Shown: positions 1-8,720, counted from the first letter of the stretch. The stretch: DNA of 64,000 nt from Stigmatella ashevillena (GCF_028368975.1 NZ_JAQNDM010000002.1:8054425-8118424); one strand, 5' to 3'. Numbers and translations are program-made. The notes: generated by a model not told the origin, from the sequence alone.

Positions 1-2
1 AC

Positions 3-293
3 ACGGCGCCGCCGTACTTCATTGGCGAAGGTTGTCCGGCGCCGGTGCCTGTCCAGGTGACCCGGATGAACGACATCGACCAGACTGCACAGACGGTGAA
101 TCAGTTGATGCAGCACAACATCGGCACGAACTATCCGGGATCCGTTTGGCAGAACTACACCTCGGATTTCAGCTTCGTCTTCACTTTGGCGAGAGGCTTG
201 CCGCCCTCTCCGGTACAGAGATCGGGGAAGCTGACGGCAAAGCAGAAGGCGGCTGTGGCCCACACGGCGACGATGCGGCGCATTCTGCGTTGA
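3..293 (+). CDS. C-terminal end of a hypothetical protein (truncated by window edge)
   Basis: An open frame runs in from the left edge and stops at TGA 291-293, giving about 96 residues of a longer protein. The visible part contains an aromatic, Asn/Gln-rich stretch (NYPGSVWQNYTSDFSF) and a basic C-terminus ending MRRILR. I recognise no family. An overlapping frame at 32-301 is also open, so the choice rests on more natural residue composition in this one. A GC-rich hairpin follows at 308-334. Confidence 0.45.
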   Translation, partial: TAPPYFIGEGCPAPVPVQVTRMNDIDQTAQTVNQLMQHNIGTNYPGSVWQNYTSDFSFVFTLARGLPPSPVQRSGKLTAKQKAAVAHTATMRRILR

Positions 294-307
294 GGCGCTG
301 AGCAAGG

Positions 308-334
308 CGCCGGATGGAAGCGCGTCTTCCGGCG
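308..334 (+). terminator. GC-rich hairpin after the truncated gene
   Basis: CGCCGGA (308-314) and TCCGGCG (328-334) form a perfect 7-bp stem; GGAAG/CTTCC offers an alternative inner stem. No T-tract follows, so termination is only a guess. Confidence 0.25.
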
Positions 335-453
335 TCTCCGCCATGCGCACGACTGGGACGTCAAGCGGGCCGCCCATCATCGAGGACTCGCGCGTGAGTC
401 CCACTACTCCTGTGAGCCGCTCTGAACTCCACGTGCTTTCCCATGGGCATCTT

Positions 454-885
454 CTACGGGGGTTGCGGAGCCCTCTTCCTTCGCGTTCCAAGTGCTCCAG
501 ACGCGGCGGCCTTCACGATGCGACGGAAGGTGGGGCACTCCATGTGGCTTGGGGCGGGGCAGGCAGCGGCGTGCCGCAGGCCGTTGCGCATGGCGCTGAG
601 TGTGCGGATCGTCCTGTCGAGTTCCTCCGCCTTGGCCGCGAGCATCTGTCGGTCGATGCGAGGCCGCCCGTCCGGCGCGAACATCCGCGCGATCTCATCG
701 AGCGAGAAGCCGGCGGCGCGACCCAGCGCGATCAGCGCCAGCCGTTCCGGCACGTCGTGAGCGAACAGACGGCGCAGGCCCCGCCTGCCGATAGAAGCGA
801 TCAGCCCCTTTTCCTCATAGAACCGCAGCGTCGAGGCAGGAACGCCGGACCGTCGCGCCACCTCCGTGATGTCCAGATCTTTCAC
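454..885 (-). CDS. MerR-family transcriptional regulator
   Basis: Predicted 143-residue regulator. The N-terminal winged helix-turn-helix is clear (ITEVARRSGVPASTLRFYEEKGLI, about residues 6-29), followed by the long dimerisation helix. The C-terminus carries Cys109-X7-Cys117 in CPAPSHMEC, the spacing of the metal-binding loop in CueR-type sensors. By hand alignment, however, the residue matching CueR Ser77 / ZntR Cys79 is Pro75, so metal sensing is uncertain. The GTG start at 885 begins VKDLDITE; the frame continues upstream antisense to the neighbouring methyltransferase but has no domain there. It is divergent from the methyltransferase and shares a 75-bp control region with a SoxR-like dyad. 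A redox or electrophile sensor controlling the methyltransferase is the simplest reading, by inference from arrangement. Confidence 0.85.
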   Translation of the reverse strand: MKDLDITEVARRSGVPASTLRFYEEKGLIASIGRRGLRRLFAHDVPERLALIALGRAAGFSLDEIARMFAPDGRPRIDRQMLAAKAEELDRTIRTLSAMRNGLRHAAACPAPSHMECPTFRRIVKAAASGALGTRRKRAPQPP

Positions 886-889
886 CCTC

Positions 890-920
890 TTGACCTCAAG
901 TTGACTTGAACTGGCACAGT
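890..920 (+). promoter_or_regulatory. MerR/SoxR-type operator-promoter
   Basis: A perfect dyad TCAAGT-TG-ACTTGA sits at 896-909, almost identical to the core of SoxR boxes. It lies between TTGACC (890-895) and CACAGT (915-920), which are 19 bp apart. That overlong spacer with a central dyad is the hallmark of MerR-family activated promoters and points toward the methyltransferase at 961. The same dyad can serve autoregulation of the divergent merR gene. Confidence 0.7.
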
Positions 921-960
921 ACGGCTTTCGATTCTTGAAGGCACGCCAAAGGAGACGAGC

Positions 961-1818
961 ATGAAAGTCACGCGCCAGAGCGATGAGGATCAAATGACGC
1001 TTTGGAATGGCCTCGCAGGACGCGCCTGGGTCGAGGCGCAGGAGTTGCTCGACTCGATGTTCAAGCCGTTTGAAGACCTGCTTGTCGAAGCGGTCTTCGC
1101 TGGCTCCGGGCGCCAAGTGCTCGACGTCGGCTGCGGTACGGGCAGCACAACGCTCGCTGTCGCGCGGCTGCTCGGTGCGAAGGGCCGCGGCATCGGCATC
1201 GACATCTCGGAGCCGATGATCACCGCCGCCCGTGTCCGTGCCGACCGGGAAAGCACGCCGGCCCGCTTCATCTGCGCTAACGCGCAAGACCACGTCTTCG
1301 AGCCTGCAAGCTTCGATATGATCATTTCGCGCTTCGGCGTCATGTTCTTCGACGACTTCGTCCGGGCCTTTACGAACCTGAGGCGTGCCGCAAAGGACGG
1401 CGCTGAATTGCGCTTCATCGCTTGGCGGAGCCCTGCGGAGAATCCGTTCATGACGACGGCCGAGCGCGCCGCGGCACCGCTTCTGCCGAACATCCCCCCC
1501 CGTCGGCCGGACGCGCCGGGGCAGTTCGCCTTCGCGGACCCGCGCCGGGTCGGCCTCATTCTGGAGGAAAGCGGTTGGGCCGAAATCGACATCCGGCCGA
1601 TTGATGTTGCCTGTACCCTGCCCGAGAAGGAGTTGGTCCGCTACTTGACTCGGCTGGGTCCCCTTGGCCGGATTCTTCACGAGGCAGACGATCGGACTCG
1701 CACCCAGGTCATCGAAACGGTCCGCGCCGCGTTCGAGCCCTATGTGCACGGAGCAGAAGTCCGTTTTACCGCTGCTTGCTGGAGGGTCGGCGCCCGAGCG
1801 CTGCCGGGGCGGGCGTGA
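961..1818 (+). CDS. class I SAM-dependent methyltransferase
   Basis: 285-residue Rossmann-fold methyltransferase. Motif I VLDVGCGTG is at about residues 53-61, the acidic end of strand 2 in GIGIDISEPMI, motif II-like ICANAQDHVFEPASFDMI, and a post-motif FGVMFFDDFVRAFTNLRR typical of UbiE/Methyltransf_11/25 proteins. The N-terminus (DQMTLWNGLAGRAWVEAQ) resembles small-molecule methyltransferases often annotated only at family level, so the substrate is unknown. GGAG at 951-954 supports the ATG at 961. Transcription is probably controlled by the divergent MerR regulator through the dyad at 896-909. The pair reads like an alphaproteobacterial-style cassette, which hints at transfer, but I could not test this. 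Confidence 0.9.
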   Translation: MKVTRQSDEDQMTLWNGLAGRAWVEAQELLDSMFKPFEDLLVEAVFAGSGRQVLDVGCGTGSTTLAVARLLGAKGRGIGIDISEPMITAARVRADRESTPARFICANAQDHVFEPASFDMIISRFGVMFFDDFVRAFTNLRRAAKDGAELRFIAWRSPAENPFMTTAERAAAPLLPNIPPRRPDAPGQFAFADPRRVGLILEESGWAEIDIRPIDVACTLPEKELVRYLTRLGPLGRILHEADDRTRTQVIETVRAAFEPYVHGAEVRFTAACWRVGARALPGRA

Positions 1819-1875
1819 CGGCGGTAACGGGCAGCTGGGCCGCAGCCCCGACATGATCTCTCGACATTCGCGCCG

Positions 1876-3090
1876 TCACCCGGTCCGGGCGCGTGGTCGG
1901 CGCACCTTCCGTGCGCCACACGCCTTGGCGTGTCGCGCCAGGGCCTCGTCGAGCGCCGCATCGTCCAGCTTCACGTCCTTTTCCTTCCACAGCTTCTCGA
2001 CATGCAGGACGTCCTCCTTCACGCGCGCCTCCAATCTGCCTACCAGGTGTCCCCGGTGCAGCAGCGGGCACACGTACCAGCCCCAGCGCCGCTGAGCCTC
2101 GGGCTTGTACACCTCCCAGATGTATTCGAAGCCGAAGAGCTGTTTCACCAGCGCGCGGTCCCACAGCAGGGGGTCCAACGGGCCCAGGATCCGCATTCGC
2201 GCGTCGGGTGCCGTCACGGGCCGGGAGCGGAAACCTGCCGGAGCCAGATAGCGCCGGGAAGCTCCGGGCAACACCACCTCTTCCAACACTCCCTCGCGCA
2301 CCAGGGTGTCCGGCAGGGAGGAGCCGCGCACCGGGGACAACATGGACCAGTGCGCCCCGGCCCCGCGCGACAGCAGACCCGCCGCTTCCACGCGCTCGCC
2401 GAGGGCCCAGCGCAAGAAGCCTTCCTCGGTGGTGTACCCTGGGGAGGCTCGGGCCACGTCCGGGAGGGCCCGGTGCGGCACGTCGTAGCGTTTGCCCCCG
2501 GGGTTCCGGCCGCACACGACGATGTCACAGCGCGTCCACAGTACCTCAAGCGCCATGGAGGTGGCCTTCGCCGTGCCCTTCCATCCACTCCAGTCGAGCG
2601 GCTCCACTGCGCCGTGGTCGGTCAGTTCCGCGGCGGACAGGGGACCATGCGCCTCCAACTCCTCCAGGACGGCGCTCAGCACGGAGGAGGGCAGCCGCTG
2701 AAGGCGCGTGACGTGGCGCCACCACGGAGCCTCCAGGGAGCGTTCGCGGTAGTGGGCGAAGGCGCTGGCCGGGAGCAGGCAGCGCTCCTTGGCCCAATGC
2801 TCGAAGGCATGGCCGGGGTAGAGGTGGCGGTACACATCGCCTCGTGCGAGGCCTTCCACCCGCGCGAGCGCCACCAGGTCCGCGTTGGTTCCAATGACGT
2901 CGAGGGGATCGAGCTGAATGTGGCGCAATTGGCGCAGGAGCGCGCGCACGCCCTCGGCACCCGGAGGATGAACGGGTGCGGCGAGGGCGAGCTGGCTGAT
3001 GAGGAACGCGCGCGCCTGATCGGCGGGCAGCATCACGGCGGGAGGGGTTGTTTTGGGCACAGGCGGGGAAGGGGAGGCGGACCCGCTCAT
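1876..3090 (-). CDS. alkX: AlkX/YcaQ-type DNA glycosylase (winged-helix, crosslink unhooking family)
   Basis: 404 residues, full length for the HTH_42/YcaQ family of DNA glycosylases that remove bulky alkylated bases and unhook interstrand crosslinks. The catalytic loop is Gln59-Leu60-Asp61 in HIQLDPLDVI. The Q-phi-D form marks the YcaQ/AlkX branch, whereas the AlkZ branch of antibiotic-producer self-resistance enzymes has Q-phi-Q. Other family blocks are LYPGHAFEHWAKERCLLP, RRYLAPAGFRSRP and ILGPLDPLLWDRALVKQLFGFEYIWEVYKP. The first 20 residues are Pro/Ser-rich and may be a tail. It is convergent with the methyltransferase; a 9-bp inverted repeat (1815-1823/1871-1879) spans both stop codons. 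Confidence 0.88.
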   Translation of the reverse strand: MSGSASPSPPVPKTTPPAVMLPADQARAFLISQLALAAPVHPPGAEGVRALLRQLRHIQLDPLDVIGTNADLVALARVEGLARGDVYRHLYPGHAFEHWAKERCLLPASAFAHYRERSLEAPWWRHVTRLQRLPSSVLSAVLEELEAHGPLSAAELTDHGAVEPLDWSGWKGTAKATSMALEVLWTRCDIVVCGRNPGGKRYDVPHRALPDVARASPGYTTEEGFLRWALGERVEAAGLLSRGAGAHWSMLSPVRGSSLPDTLVREGVLEEVVLPGASRRYLAPAGFRSRPVTAPDARMRILGPLDPLLWDRALVKQLFGFEYIWEVYKPEAQRRWGWYVCPLLHRGHLVGRLEARVKEDVLHVEKLWKEKDVKLDDAALDEALARHAKACGARKVRRPRARTG

Positions 3091-3368
3091 TCTATCGTGG
3101 GTAACGCCTCAACCGTTTCCCGAGCGGTCGCGAGCGTTCAGAGTTGTCCCGGGAGACCGGTTTTTACGGAAAATTCGTGAGGGCAGGGCGGCCCTGTGTA
3201 CGCTGTTGGGACAGCGCGGATGTCCTGCGCCCGCGTTCGTCTCGGCGCCGGTGGGGCGGGTGGGGGACCGGGATTTTCTCTGCATCATTTTCGACCGCGG
3301 AGGCTCATTCCGTTCGCAGGGGCACTGCCTGTCCCCTGCAACAATCCAGCTCTCTCCAGGACAAGACC

Positions 3369-3944
3369 ATGCACCGCCCATTGATTGTCATGACGTTGCT
3401 CGCCGCGCTGAACGCTACGGCCGCGGATGTGCAGCAGACGTACCCCGAGGGCAGCTCCTCCTTCCGTGCGACGCTCAGCCCGGTGCTGCACCTCGACTCC
3501 AGCCAGCTGAGCAAGCTCCCCACCCGCGAGCAGCTCGAGGGGGGACCCGTGAAGCTCGCGCCCGCACCTCCGCTGACCTACCTCCAGGTATATGCGGTTG
3601 GCTCAAGCAACCAGGGTTGGGAGTACCCAGACCCCTCTGTCTACGCCACGTCGTTGGATCACGGTGGCTCGGTTCTGTTGGTGGTCGTGCTCGAGGTTGG
3701 CTATGGCTTCAGCCGGTTTGCCAAGATGAATGGGAGCCAGCTCCCATCTTCCGCCAACTACCTCGATGAGGCTCTTTGCTGGAACGCTTACGGCCAGCTC
3801 GCGTACTGCTCCGCCGGTCAGACGGTCGCCGGATGGCTGCGTTATTATGACGTCTCGGGTTACCAGAGCGGGTCGTTCACATACCAGAACACCTCGACGA
3901 ACTCGCCCTGGAACACGATGTACGATCAGATCACGATTCTCTAG
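3369..3944 (+). CDS. small secreted protein of unknown function
   Basis: 191 residues with a probable Sec signal peptide, MHRPLIVMTLLAALNATAA, cleaved near residue 19-20. The mature part is rich in Tyr, Ser, Asn and Trp, has a central hydrophobic strand (GSVLLVVVLEVGYGF) and two Cys (LCWNAYGQLAYCSAG) that could form a disulfide. I recognise no family. The start at 3369 is chosen because it opens the signal peptide; an in-frame upstream extension to 3144 has no domain. AGGA precedes it. It is convergent with the RCC1 gene downstream. Confidence 0.7.
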   Translation: MHRPLIVMTLLAALNATAADVQQTYPEGSSSFRATLSPVLHLDSSQLSKLPTREQLEGGPVKLAPAPPLTYLQVYAVGSSNQGWEYPDPSVYATSLDHGGSVLLVVVLEVGYGFSRFAKMNGSQLPSSANYLDEALCWNAYGQLAYCSAGQTVAGWLRYYDVSGYQSGSFTYQNTSTNSPWNTMYDQITIL

Positions 3945-4054
3945 ACTGGGCCGCTCATGCCTGCCCGCGCAGGCGTGCGCTCTCGAATGGCTGCTGTCGT
4001 GTCAGAAGCATTCGCCGCAGCTTTTCGCGGTGATGCCCGCGTCGAAGCGGAGGC

Positions 4055-6274
4055 TCAGGGGAACAGGGCTTTGAAGGGCGATAGCATCACCGGCGCGGTG
4101 CCATCACCCACCTGTCCGCTCGAGTTGTTCCCCCAGCCCCAGACGGTGCCATCGGAGCGCAACGCCATGGAGTGGTAAGTGCTCGCGGCCAGGGCCGTGC
4201 CGCCCGTCCACCCGGGCACTTGCCCAGGCACGGTTCGCCCGGTGAGGGTCTCATCTCCGAGTTGGAGGAACGAGTTGCGGCCCCATGTCCAGAGGGTGCC
4301 ATCGCGGCGCAGCGCCAGCGAGTGCTCCGTCCCCGCGGCCACGGCGGTCACATCCGTCAGCCCGGGCACCTGCACCGGCAGGGTCCGCGTGGCGGTGGTG
4401 CCATCTCCGAGCTGACCGTAACTGTTGAAGCCCCAGGCCCACACGGTGCCATCGCCGCGCAGTGCCAACGTGTGAGCCGTCCCCGTGGCCAGGGCGGTCA
4501 CGTTCGTCAGCCCGGACACCTGCACCGGCATCGTCCGCACCTCTGTCTTCGTTCCGTCCCCGAGTTGGCCAACGATGTTGTGGCCCCATCCCCAGACGGT
4601 GCCATCTCCGCGCAGCGCCAGCGAGTGCCATTGGCCGGCGGCCAGGGCGGTGACGTCCGTCAGCCCGGAGACTTGAACGGGCATGGACTTGGAGGAGACC
4701 ACGCCATTCCCGATGGCGCCGAAACGGTTGCCGCCCCACGCCCAGACGGTGCCATCGTCCCGTAGCGCCAACGCATGGTAGTAGCCTGAGGCCACGGTGG
4801 TGATGCCCGTCAGTCCGGACACCGGTTCTGGCGTTGCCCGCTCGTCGCCAGAACCATCTCCCAGTTGGCCAGCACCGTCATCACCCCAGGTCCAGACGGT
4901 GCCATCCCCGCGCAGCGCCAGCGAGTGGTATTCGCCCGCGGCCACGGCCGTGAGGCCCGTCAGGCTGGGCAAGCGCACCGGCGCTGCCTGATTGTAAAGG
5001 GAGGTCCCATCCCCGAGCTGGCTGTGACTGTTGTGGCCCCACGTCCAGACGGAGCCATCACTGCCCAGGGCCATCGCATGGGAAACACCTGCCGCCAGGG
5101 CGGTGATGGGGCTCAGCCCGATGGCTTGCACGGGGCTGGGGCGTCGGCGGGTGCCACCATTTCCGAGCTGGCCTTCCTCATTGTAGCCCCACGCCCAGAG
5201 GGTGCCATCGCCGCACAGCGCCAACGAGTGGAAAGAGCCCGCAGCCACGGCAGTGCCACACGTCAGTCCCGGCACTTGCCCCGGCACCAAGCGACGGGTC
5301 TCCTTCCCATCTCCGAGATGGCCGTAATGGTTGTCGCCCCACGCCCAGAGGGTGCCATCGGTGGCCAGCGCCAGCACGTGGCTATTGCCAGCGGCCACGG
5401 CGGCGATGCCCGTCAGTCCCGACACCTGCACTGGCACGAGGCGATCGGTCTCCGTGCCATCTCCGAGCTGGCCGCTGAGGTTGCTTCCCCACGCCCAGAG
5501 GGTGCCATCGCCTCGCAGGGCCAACGTGTGGTCACGGTTCGCGGTCAGGGCCATGATGCCCGTCAGCCCCGCTACCTGCACGGGTACGGCTCGCGGGGTG
5601 GTCGTCCCATCGCCGAGCTGGCCCTTCGTGTTATCGCCCCATGCCCAGACGGTGCCATCGCTGTGCAGCGCTACCGAGTGAGAAGCGCCCGAGGCCAGGG
5701 AGGTCATGGTCGTCAAGCCAGGCACCTGCGCTGGCTCGGAGCGATGGGTCGTCGTGCCATCCCCGAGTTGGCCGCTGCGGTTGTTTCCCCACGCCCAGAC
5801 GGTGCCATCGCCGCACAATGCCAGCGAGTGGGAAGAGCCCGCGGCGAGGGCCGTGACGTCCGCCAGCCCGGCCACCTGCACCGGTGTTTTTCGCGAGGTG
5901 GTGGTGCCATCTCCGAGTTGGCCGTTGCGGTTGCTTCCCCACGCCCAGACGGTGCCATCGTTGTGCAACGCCAACGAGTGCGCCGTGCTCGCGGCCAAGG
6001 ACGCGATTCCACTCAACCCCGACACCTGCACGGGCGCCTCACGGGAGAGGAGGGTGCCGTCCCCCAACTGACCATCGGTGTTGCGCCCCGCTGCCCAGAC
6101 CGTGCCATCGGGGCGGATGGCCAAGGAATGGCCATCTCCCGCCACCAGCCGCGCTGCCCCCTGTGCAGTGCTTGGCAGCTCAGGCCTTGGGGAGGGCGCT
6201 CCTGGCTCCCCCATCGCCTGTCCACAGCCCATGGCCACCCACATTCCCAGACACACACACAGGACTCGGTTCAT
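4055..6274 (-). CDS. RCC1-repeat lipoprotein, 14 repeats (copy A)
   Basis: 739 residues. The start at 6274 opens a lipoprotein signal (MNRVLCVCLGMWVAMGC, Cys17) and is preceded by GGAG; an upstream in-frame start at 6340 would bury it. The rest is 14 copies of a 50-residue RCC1/BLIP-II-like blade with the core HSLAL-x-DGTVWAWG-x-N-x3-GQLGDGT-x-PVQV-x-GLTxVTALAAG. RCC1 repeats form beta-propellers; 14 units is two turns of seven, so either two propellers or a pseudo-continuous structure is possible. The protein should sit on the cell surface or in the periplasm as a binding scaffold. It is divergent from a paralogue of nearly equal length at 6516-8720. Confidence 0.9.
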   Translation of the reverse strand: MNRVLCVCLGMWVAMGCGQAMGEPGAPSPRPELPSTAQGAARLVAGDGHSLAIRPDGTVWAAGRNTDGQLGDGTLLSREAPVQVSGLSGIASLAASTAHSLALHNDGTVWAWGSNRNGQLGDGTTTSRKTPVQVAGLADVTALAAGSSHSLALCGDGTVWAWGNNRSGQLGDGTTTHRSEPAQVPGLTTMTSLASGASHSVALHSDGTVWAWGDNTKGQLGDGTTTPRAVPVQVAGLTGIMALTANRDHTLALRGDGTLWAWGSNLSGQLGDGTETDRLVPVQVSGLTGIAAVAAGNSHVLALATDGTLWAWGDNHYGHLGDGKETRRLVPGQVPGLTCGTAVAAGSFHSLALCGDGTLWAWGYNEEGQLGNGGTRRRPSPVQAIGLSPITALAAGVSHAMALGSDGSVWTWGHNSHSQLGDGTSLYNQAAPVRLPSLTGLTAVAAGEYHSLALRGDGTVWTWGDDGAGQLGDGSGDERATPEPVSGLTGITTVASGYYHALALRDDGTVWAWGGNRFGAIGNGVVSSKSMPVQVSGLTDVTALAAGQWHSLALRGDGTVWGWGHNIVGQLGDGTKTEVRTMPVQVSGLTNVTALATGTAHTLALRGDGTVWAWGFNSYGQLGDGTTATRTLPVQVPGLTDVTAVAAGTEHSLALRRDGTLWTWGRNSFLQLGDETLTGRTVPGQVPGWTGGTALAASTYHSMALRSDGTVWGWGNNSSGQVGDGTAPVMLSPFKALFP
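4090..6150 (-). repeat. 14 tandem 150-bp coding repeats of RCC1 copy A
   Basis: The complement of the DGTVW codons recurs at 4141, 4291, 4441, 4594, 4744, 4894, 5047, 5197, 5347, 5497, 5647, 5797, 5947 and 6097. The period is exactly 150 bp apart from two 153-bp steps, each one extra codon. Confidence 0.9.
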
Positions 6275-6515
6275 CTTCTGGCTCCAAAACGCACGCTGAC
6301 CTGAAAGGGTCACTCCTCGGCCCATCCTTGACGGATGCACCTCTCCAACGCTGTGGAGCTGCTTTCTTCCCTCCGGGTGTCCATCCGGTGAAGAACAACC
6401 CCTGCTCCGGCTGCTGAGGAGCGCTCGCGCGGCGGGCGTGGTGTATTCTCTGCTGTCAGGCGCGGGGGGGGAGCCAAACCCCGTTGGGCGAAGCGTTACG
6501 GTCGGGAGCTGGGAA

Positions 6516-8720
6516 ATGCGAAGACAGGGTGAGGGATGGACACGCCGGATGCTGGGATTCGGTCTGGGGGTGTGGCTGGCCTTGGGCTGTGCCGAGGCGG
6601 TGGCTGCGGGGGAATCTCGCCTGGCCGCTGGGGCAGCTCATTCCTTGGTCATTCGCCCCGATGGCACGGTCTGGGCCGTGGGAAGCAATACCTCCGGCCA
6701 GCTGGGGGACGGTTCTCTGGCGCAGCGCTTCGCTCCGGTACAGGTGACAGAGCTGAGCGACGTGGTATCCGTGGCTGCGGGCTCTTCCCATTCCCTGGCA
6801 TTGCGCTCGGACGGGACGGTGTGGGCCTGGGGCTTCAACAACTACGGCCAGTTGGGGGACGGCACCACGACGAGGCGCGTCGCACCGGTGCAGGTGACAG
6901 GACTGAGCGGCGTGGTGGCGGTGGCTGCGGGCTCTTCCCACTCCCTGGCGTTGCGTTCGGACGGGACGGTATGGGCCTGGGGCTTCAACAACTTTGGGCA
7001 GTTGGGGGACGGCACCACGACGGAGCGCGCCGCACCGGTGCAGGTGACAGGACTGAGCGGCGTGGTGACGGTGGCTGCGGGCAACGCCCACTCGCTGGCG
7101 GTGAGCCTGGACGGCACGGTGTGGGCCTGGGGCTGGAACAACGCTGGCCAGTTGGGGGATGGCACCACGACGGAGCACGCCGCACCGGTGCAGGTGGCCG
7201 GGCTGACGGACGTCACGGTCCTTGCCGCGGGCGATGCCCACTCGCTGGCGGTGAGCTCGGATGGAACGGTGTGGGCTTGGGGGAGCAACTCCGCGGGCCA
7301 GCTCGGGGATGGAACCACCACCGCGCGGACAACGCCGGTGCAGGTGTCAGGACTGAGCGGGGGGGCCGCGGTGGCAGCGGGTTCTTCTCACTCGCTGGTG
7401 TTGAGCTCGGATGGAACGGCGTGGGCCTGGGGCCAGAACACTTCTGGGCAGCTCGGAGAAGGAACGACGACGGCCTCTTGGACGCCCGTGCAGGTGACAG
7501 GGCTGAGCGACGGGGTGTCGCTGGCCGCGGGTGAGGCTTACTCGCTGGCGTTGCGCGCGGACGGCGCGGTGTGGGCCTGGGGAGCCAACTTCTCGGGTCA
7601 GCGAGGGGATGGGAGTGAGCCGACGAGCGCCGCTCCCGTGCAGGTGGCAGGACTGAGCGGAGGAGGGACGGTGGCGGCGGGCAGTGCCCACGCGCTGGCG
7701 TTGCTCCCGGACGGAACGGTGTGGGCCTGGGGCCAGAACACCGTTGGCCAGCTGGGGGACGGCACCACGCTGCAGCGCTTCGCTCCGGTACAGGTCCCCG
7801 GGCTGAGCGAGGGGGTGAAGGTGGCCGCAGGTGCTTCCCACTCGTTGGCGGTGCGCCTGGACGGAACGGTGTGGACCTGGGGCCAGAACACCGCTGGCCA
7901 ACTGGGAGATGGCACCACGCTGCAGCGCTCTGCGCCTGTGCAGGTGACAGGCCTGAGCGGGGTGGTGGCGGTGGCGGTGGCGGCGGGCAATGCCCACTCG
8001 CTGGCGTTGGGTTCGGATGGAACGGTGTGGGCTTGGGGGAGCAACTCCGCGGGCCAGTTGGGAGATGGCACCACCAGCACCCGCCTTGCGCCTGTGCAGG
8101 TGACAGGCCTGAGCGGGGTGGTGGCGGTGGCAACGGGCTATTTCCACTCGATGGCGTTGCGCGCGGATGGAACGGTGTGGTCTTGGGGGGATAACTCCTT
8201 TTGCCAACTGGGAGATGGCACCCGGACTCAGCGCCGAACACCGGTGCAGGTGACAGGGTTGAGCGGGGGGGTGGCGGTGGCAGCGGGCTATTTCCACTCG
8301 CTGGTGGTGCGCTCGGATGAAACGGTATGGGCCTGGGGGACCAACTCCTCTGGCCAGTTGGGCAATGGCACGACCAACGCGAGTTTCTCACCGGTACAGG
8401 TGACAGGACTGAGTGGGGTGGTGGCGGTGGCCGGGGGGGAGTATCACTCTCTGGCGGTACGCTCGGACGGAACGGTGAGGGCCTGGGGCTCCAACACCTA
8501 TGGCCAGTTGGGGGATGGCACGCTCATCACTCGCCGTGTGCCGGTGGGAGTGACAGGGCTGAGCGCGGGTGTGACGACCGTGGCCGCGGGCAATTCCTAC
8601 ACGTTGGCGGTGCACTCCGGGGGGACACTCCATGCGTGGGGCCACAACACGTATGGACAACTGGGCCATGGTGGCCCTCCCGTGTATGCCACGATCCCCG
8701 TGCGCTCCTTGTTGCATTGA
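6516..8720 (+). CDS. RCC1-repeat lipoprotein, 14 repeats (copy B)
   Basis: 734 residues. The ATG at 6516 follows GGGAGC and opens a basic n-region, a hydrophobic helix and lipobox LALGC (Cys25). Fourteen 50-residue RCC1 blades follow (DGTVWAWGxNxxGQLGDGTT...PVQVTGLSGVVAVAAG). The repeats are more uniform at DNA level than in copy A, with runs such as the PVQVTGLSGVVAVAAG codons almost identical between units. One linker has a duplicated GTGGCG (VAVAVAAG near residue 490), shifting later units by 6 bp. The final blade is degenerate (GGTLHAWG...GQLGHG). Role inferred as a surface-anchored propeller scaffold or recognition protein; ligand unknown. Confidence 0.9.
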   Translation: MRRQGEGWTRRMLGFGLGVWLALGCAEAVAAGESRLAAGAAHSLVIRPDGTVWAVGSNTSGQLGDGSLAQRFAPVQVTELSDVVSVAAGSSHSLALRSDGTVWAWGFNNYGQLGDGTTTRRVAPVQVTGLSGVVAVAAGSSHSLALRSDGTVWAWGFNNFGQLGDGTTTERAAPVQVTGLSGVVTVAAGNAHSLAVSLDGTVWAWGWNNAGQLGDGTTTEHAAPVQVAGLTDVTVLAAGDAHSLAVSSDGTVWAWGSNSAGQLGDGTTTARTTPVQVSGLSGGAAVAAGSSHSLVLSSDGTAWAWGQNTSGQLGEGTTTASWTPVQVTGLSDGVSLAAGEAYSLALRADGAVWAWGANFSGQRGDGSEPTSAAPVQVAGLSGGGTVAAGSAHALALLPDGTVWAWGQNTVGQLGDGTTLQRFAPVQVPGLSEGVKVAAGASHSLAVRLDGTVWTWGQNTAGQLGDGTTLQRSAPVQVTGLSGVVAVAVAAGNAHSLALGSDGTVWAWGSNSAGQLGDGTTSTRLAPVQVTGLSGVVAVATGYFHSMALRADGTVWSWGDNSFCQLGDGTRTQRRTPVQVTGLSGGVAVAAGYFHSLVVRSDETVWAWGTNSSGQLGNGTTNASFSPVQVTGLSGVVAVAGGEYHSLAVRSDGTVRAWGSNTYGQLGDGTLITRRVPVGVTGLSAGVTTVAAGNSYTLAVHSGGTLHAWGHNTYGQLGHGGPPVYATIPVRSLLH
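6640..8690 (+). repeat. 14 tandem 150-bp coding repeats of RCC1 copy B
   Basis: The D-G-T-V-W codons recur at 6661, 6811, 6961, 7111, 7261, 7411, 7561, 7711, 7861, 8017, 8167, 8317, 8467 and about 8617. The spacing is exactly 150 bp except for one 156-bp step caused by a GTGGCG duplication. Confidence 0.9.

Noticed and set aside
32-301. Overlapping reading frame in the first 300 bases
   Set aside because: Arg/Gly/His-rich composition typical of an out-of-frame translation; the frame ending at 293 reads more naturally.
343-909. Plus-strand frame opposite the MerR gene
   Set aside because: Antisense to a clear helix-turn-helix gene; no domain or signal.
1815-1879. 9-bp inverted repeat GTGACGGCG/CGCCGTCAC spanning the methyltransferase and alkX stop codons, considered as a bidirectional terminator
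   Set aside because: The 47-base loop is too long for an efficient hairpin and there is no T-tract.
4865-6304. Long plus-strand frame with repeating GHGG/PRPDGAI motifs antisense to RCC1 copy A
   Set aside because: Its periodicity is just the complement of the RCC1 repeats.
4090-8690. Regular direct repeats considered as a CRISPR or satellite array
   Set aside because: 150-bp units keep reading frame and encode RCC1 blades; no spacers.
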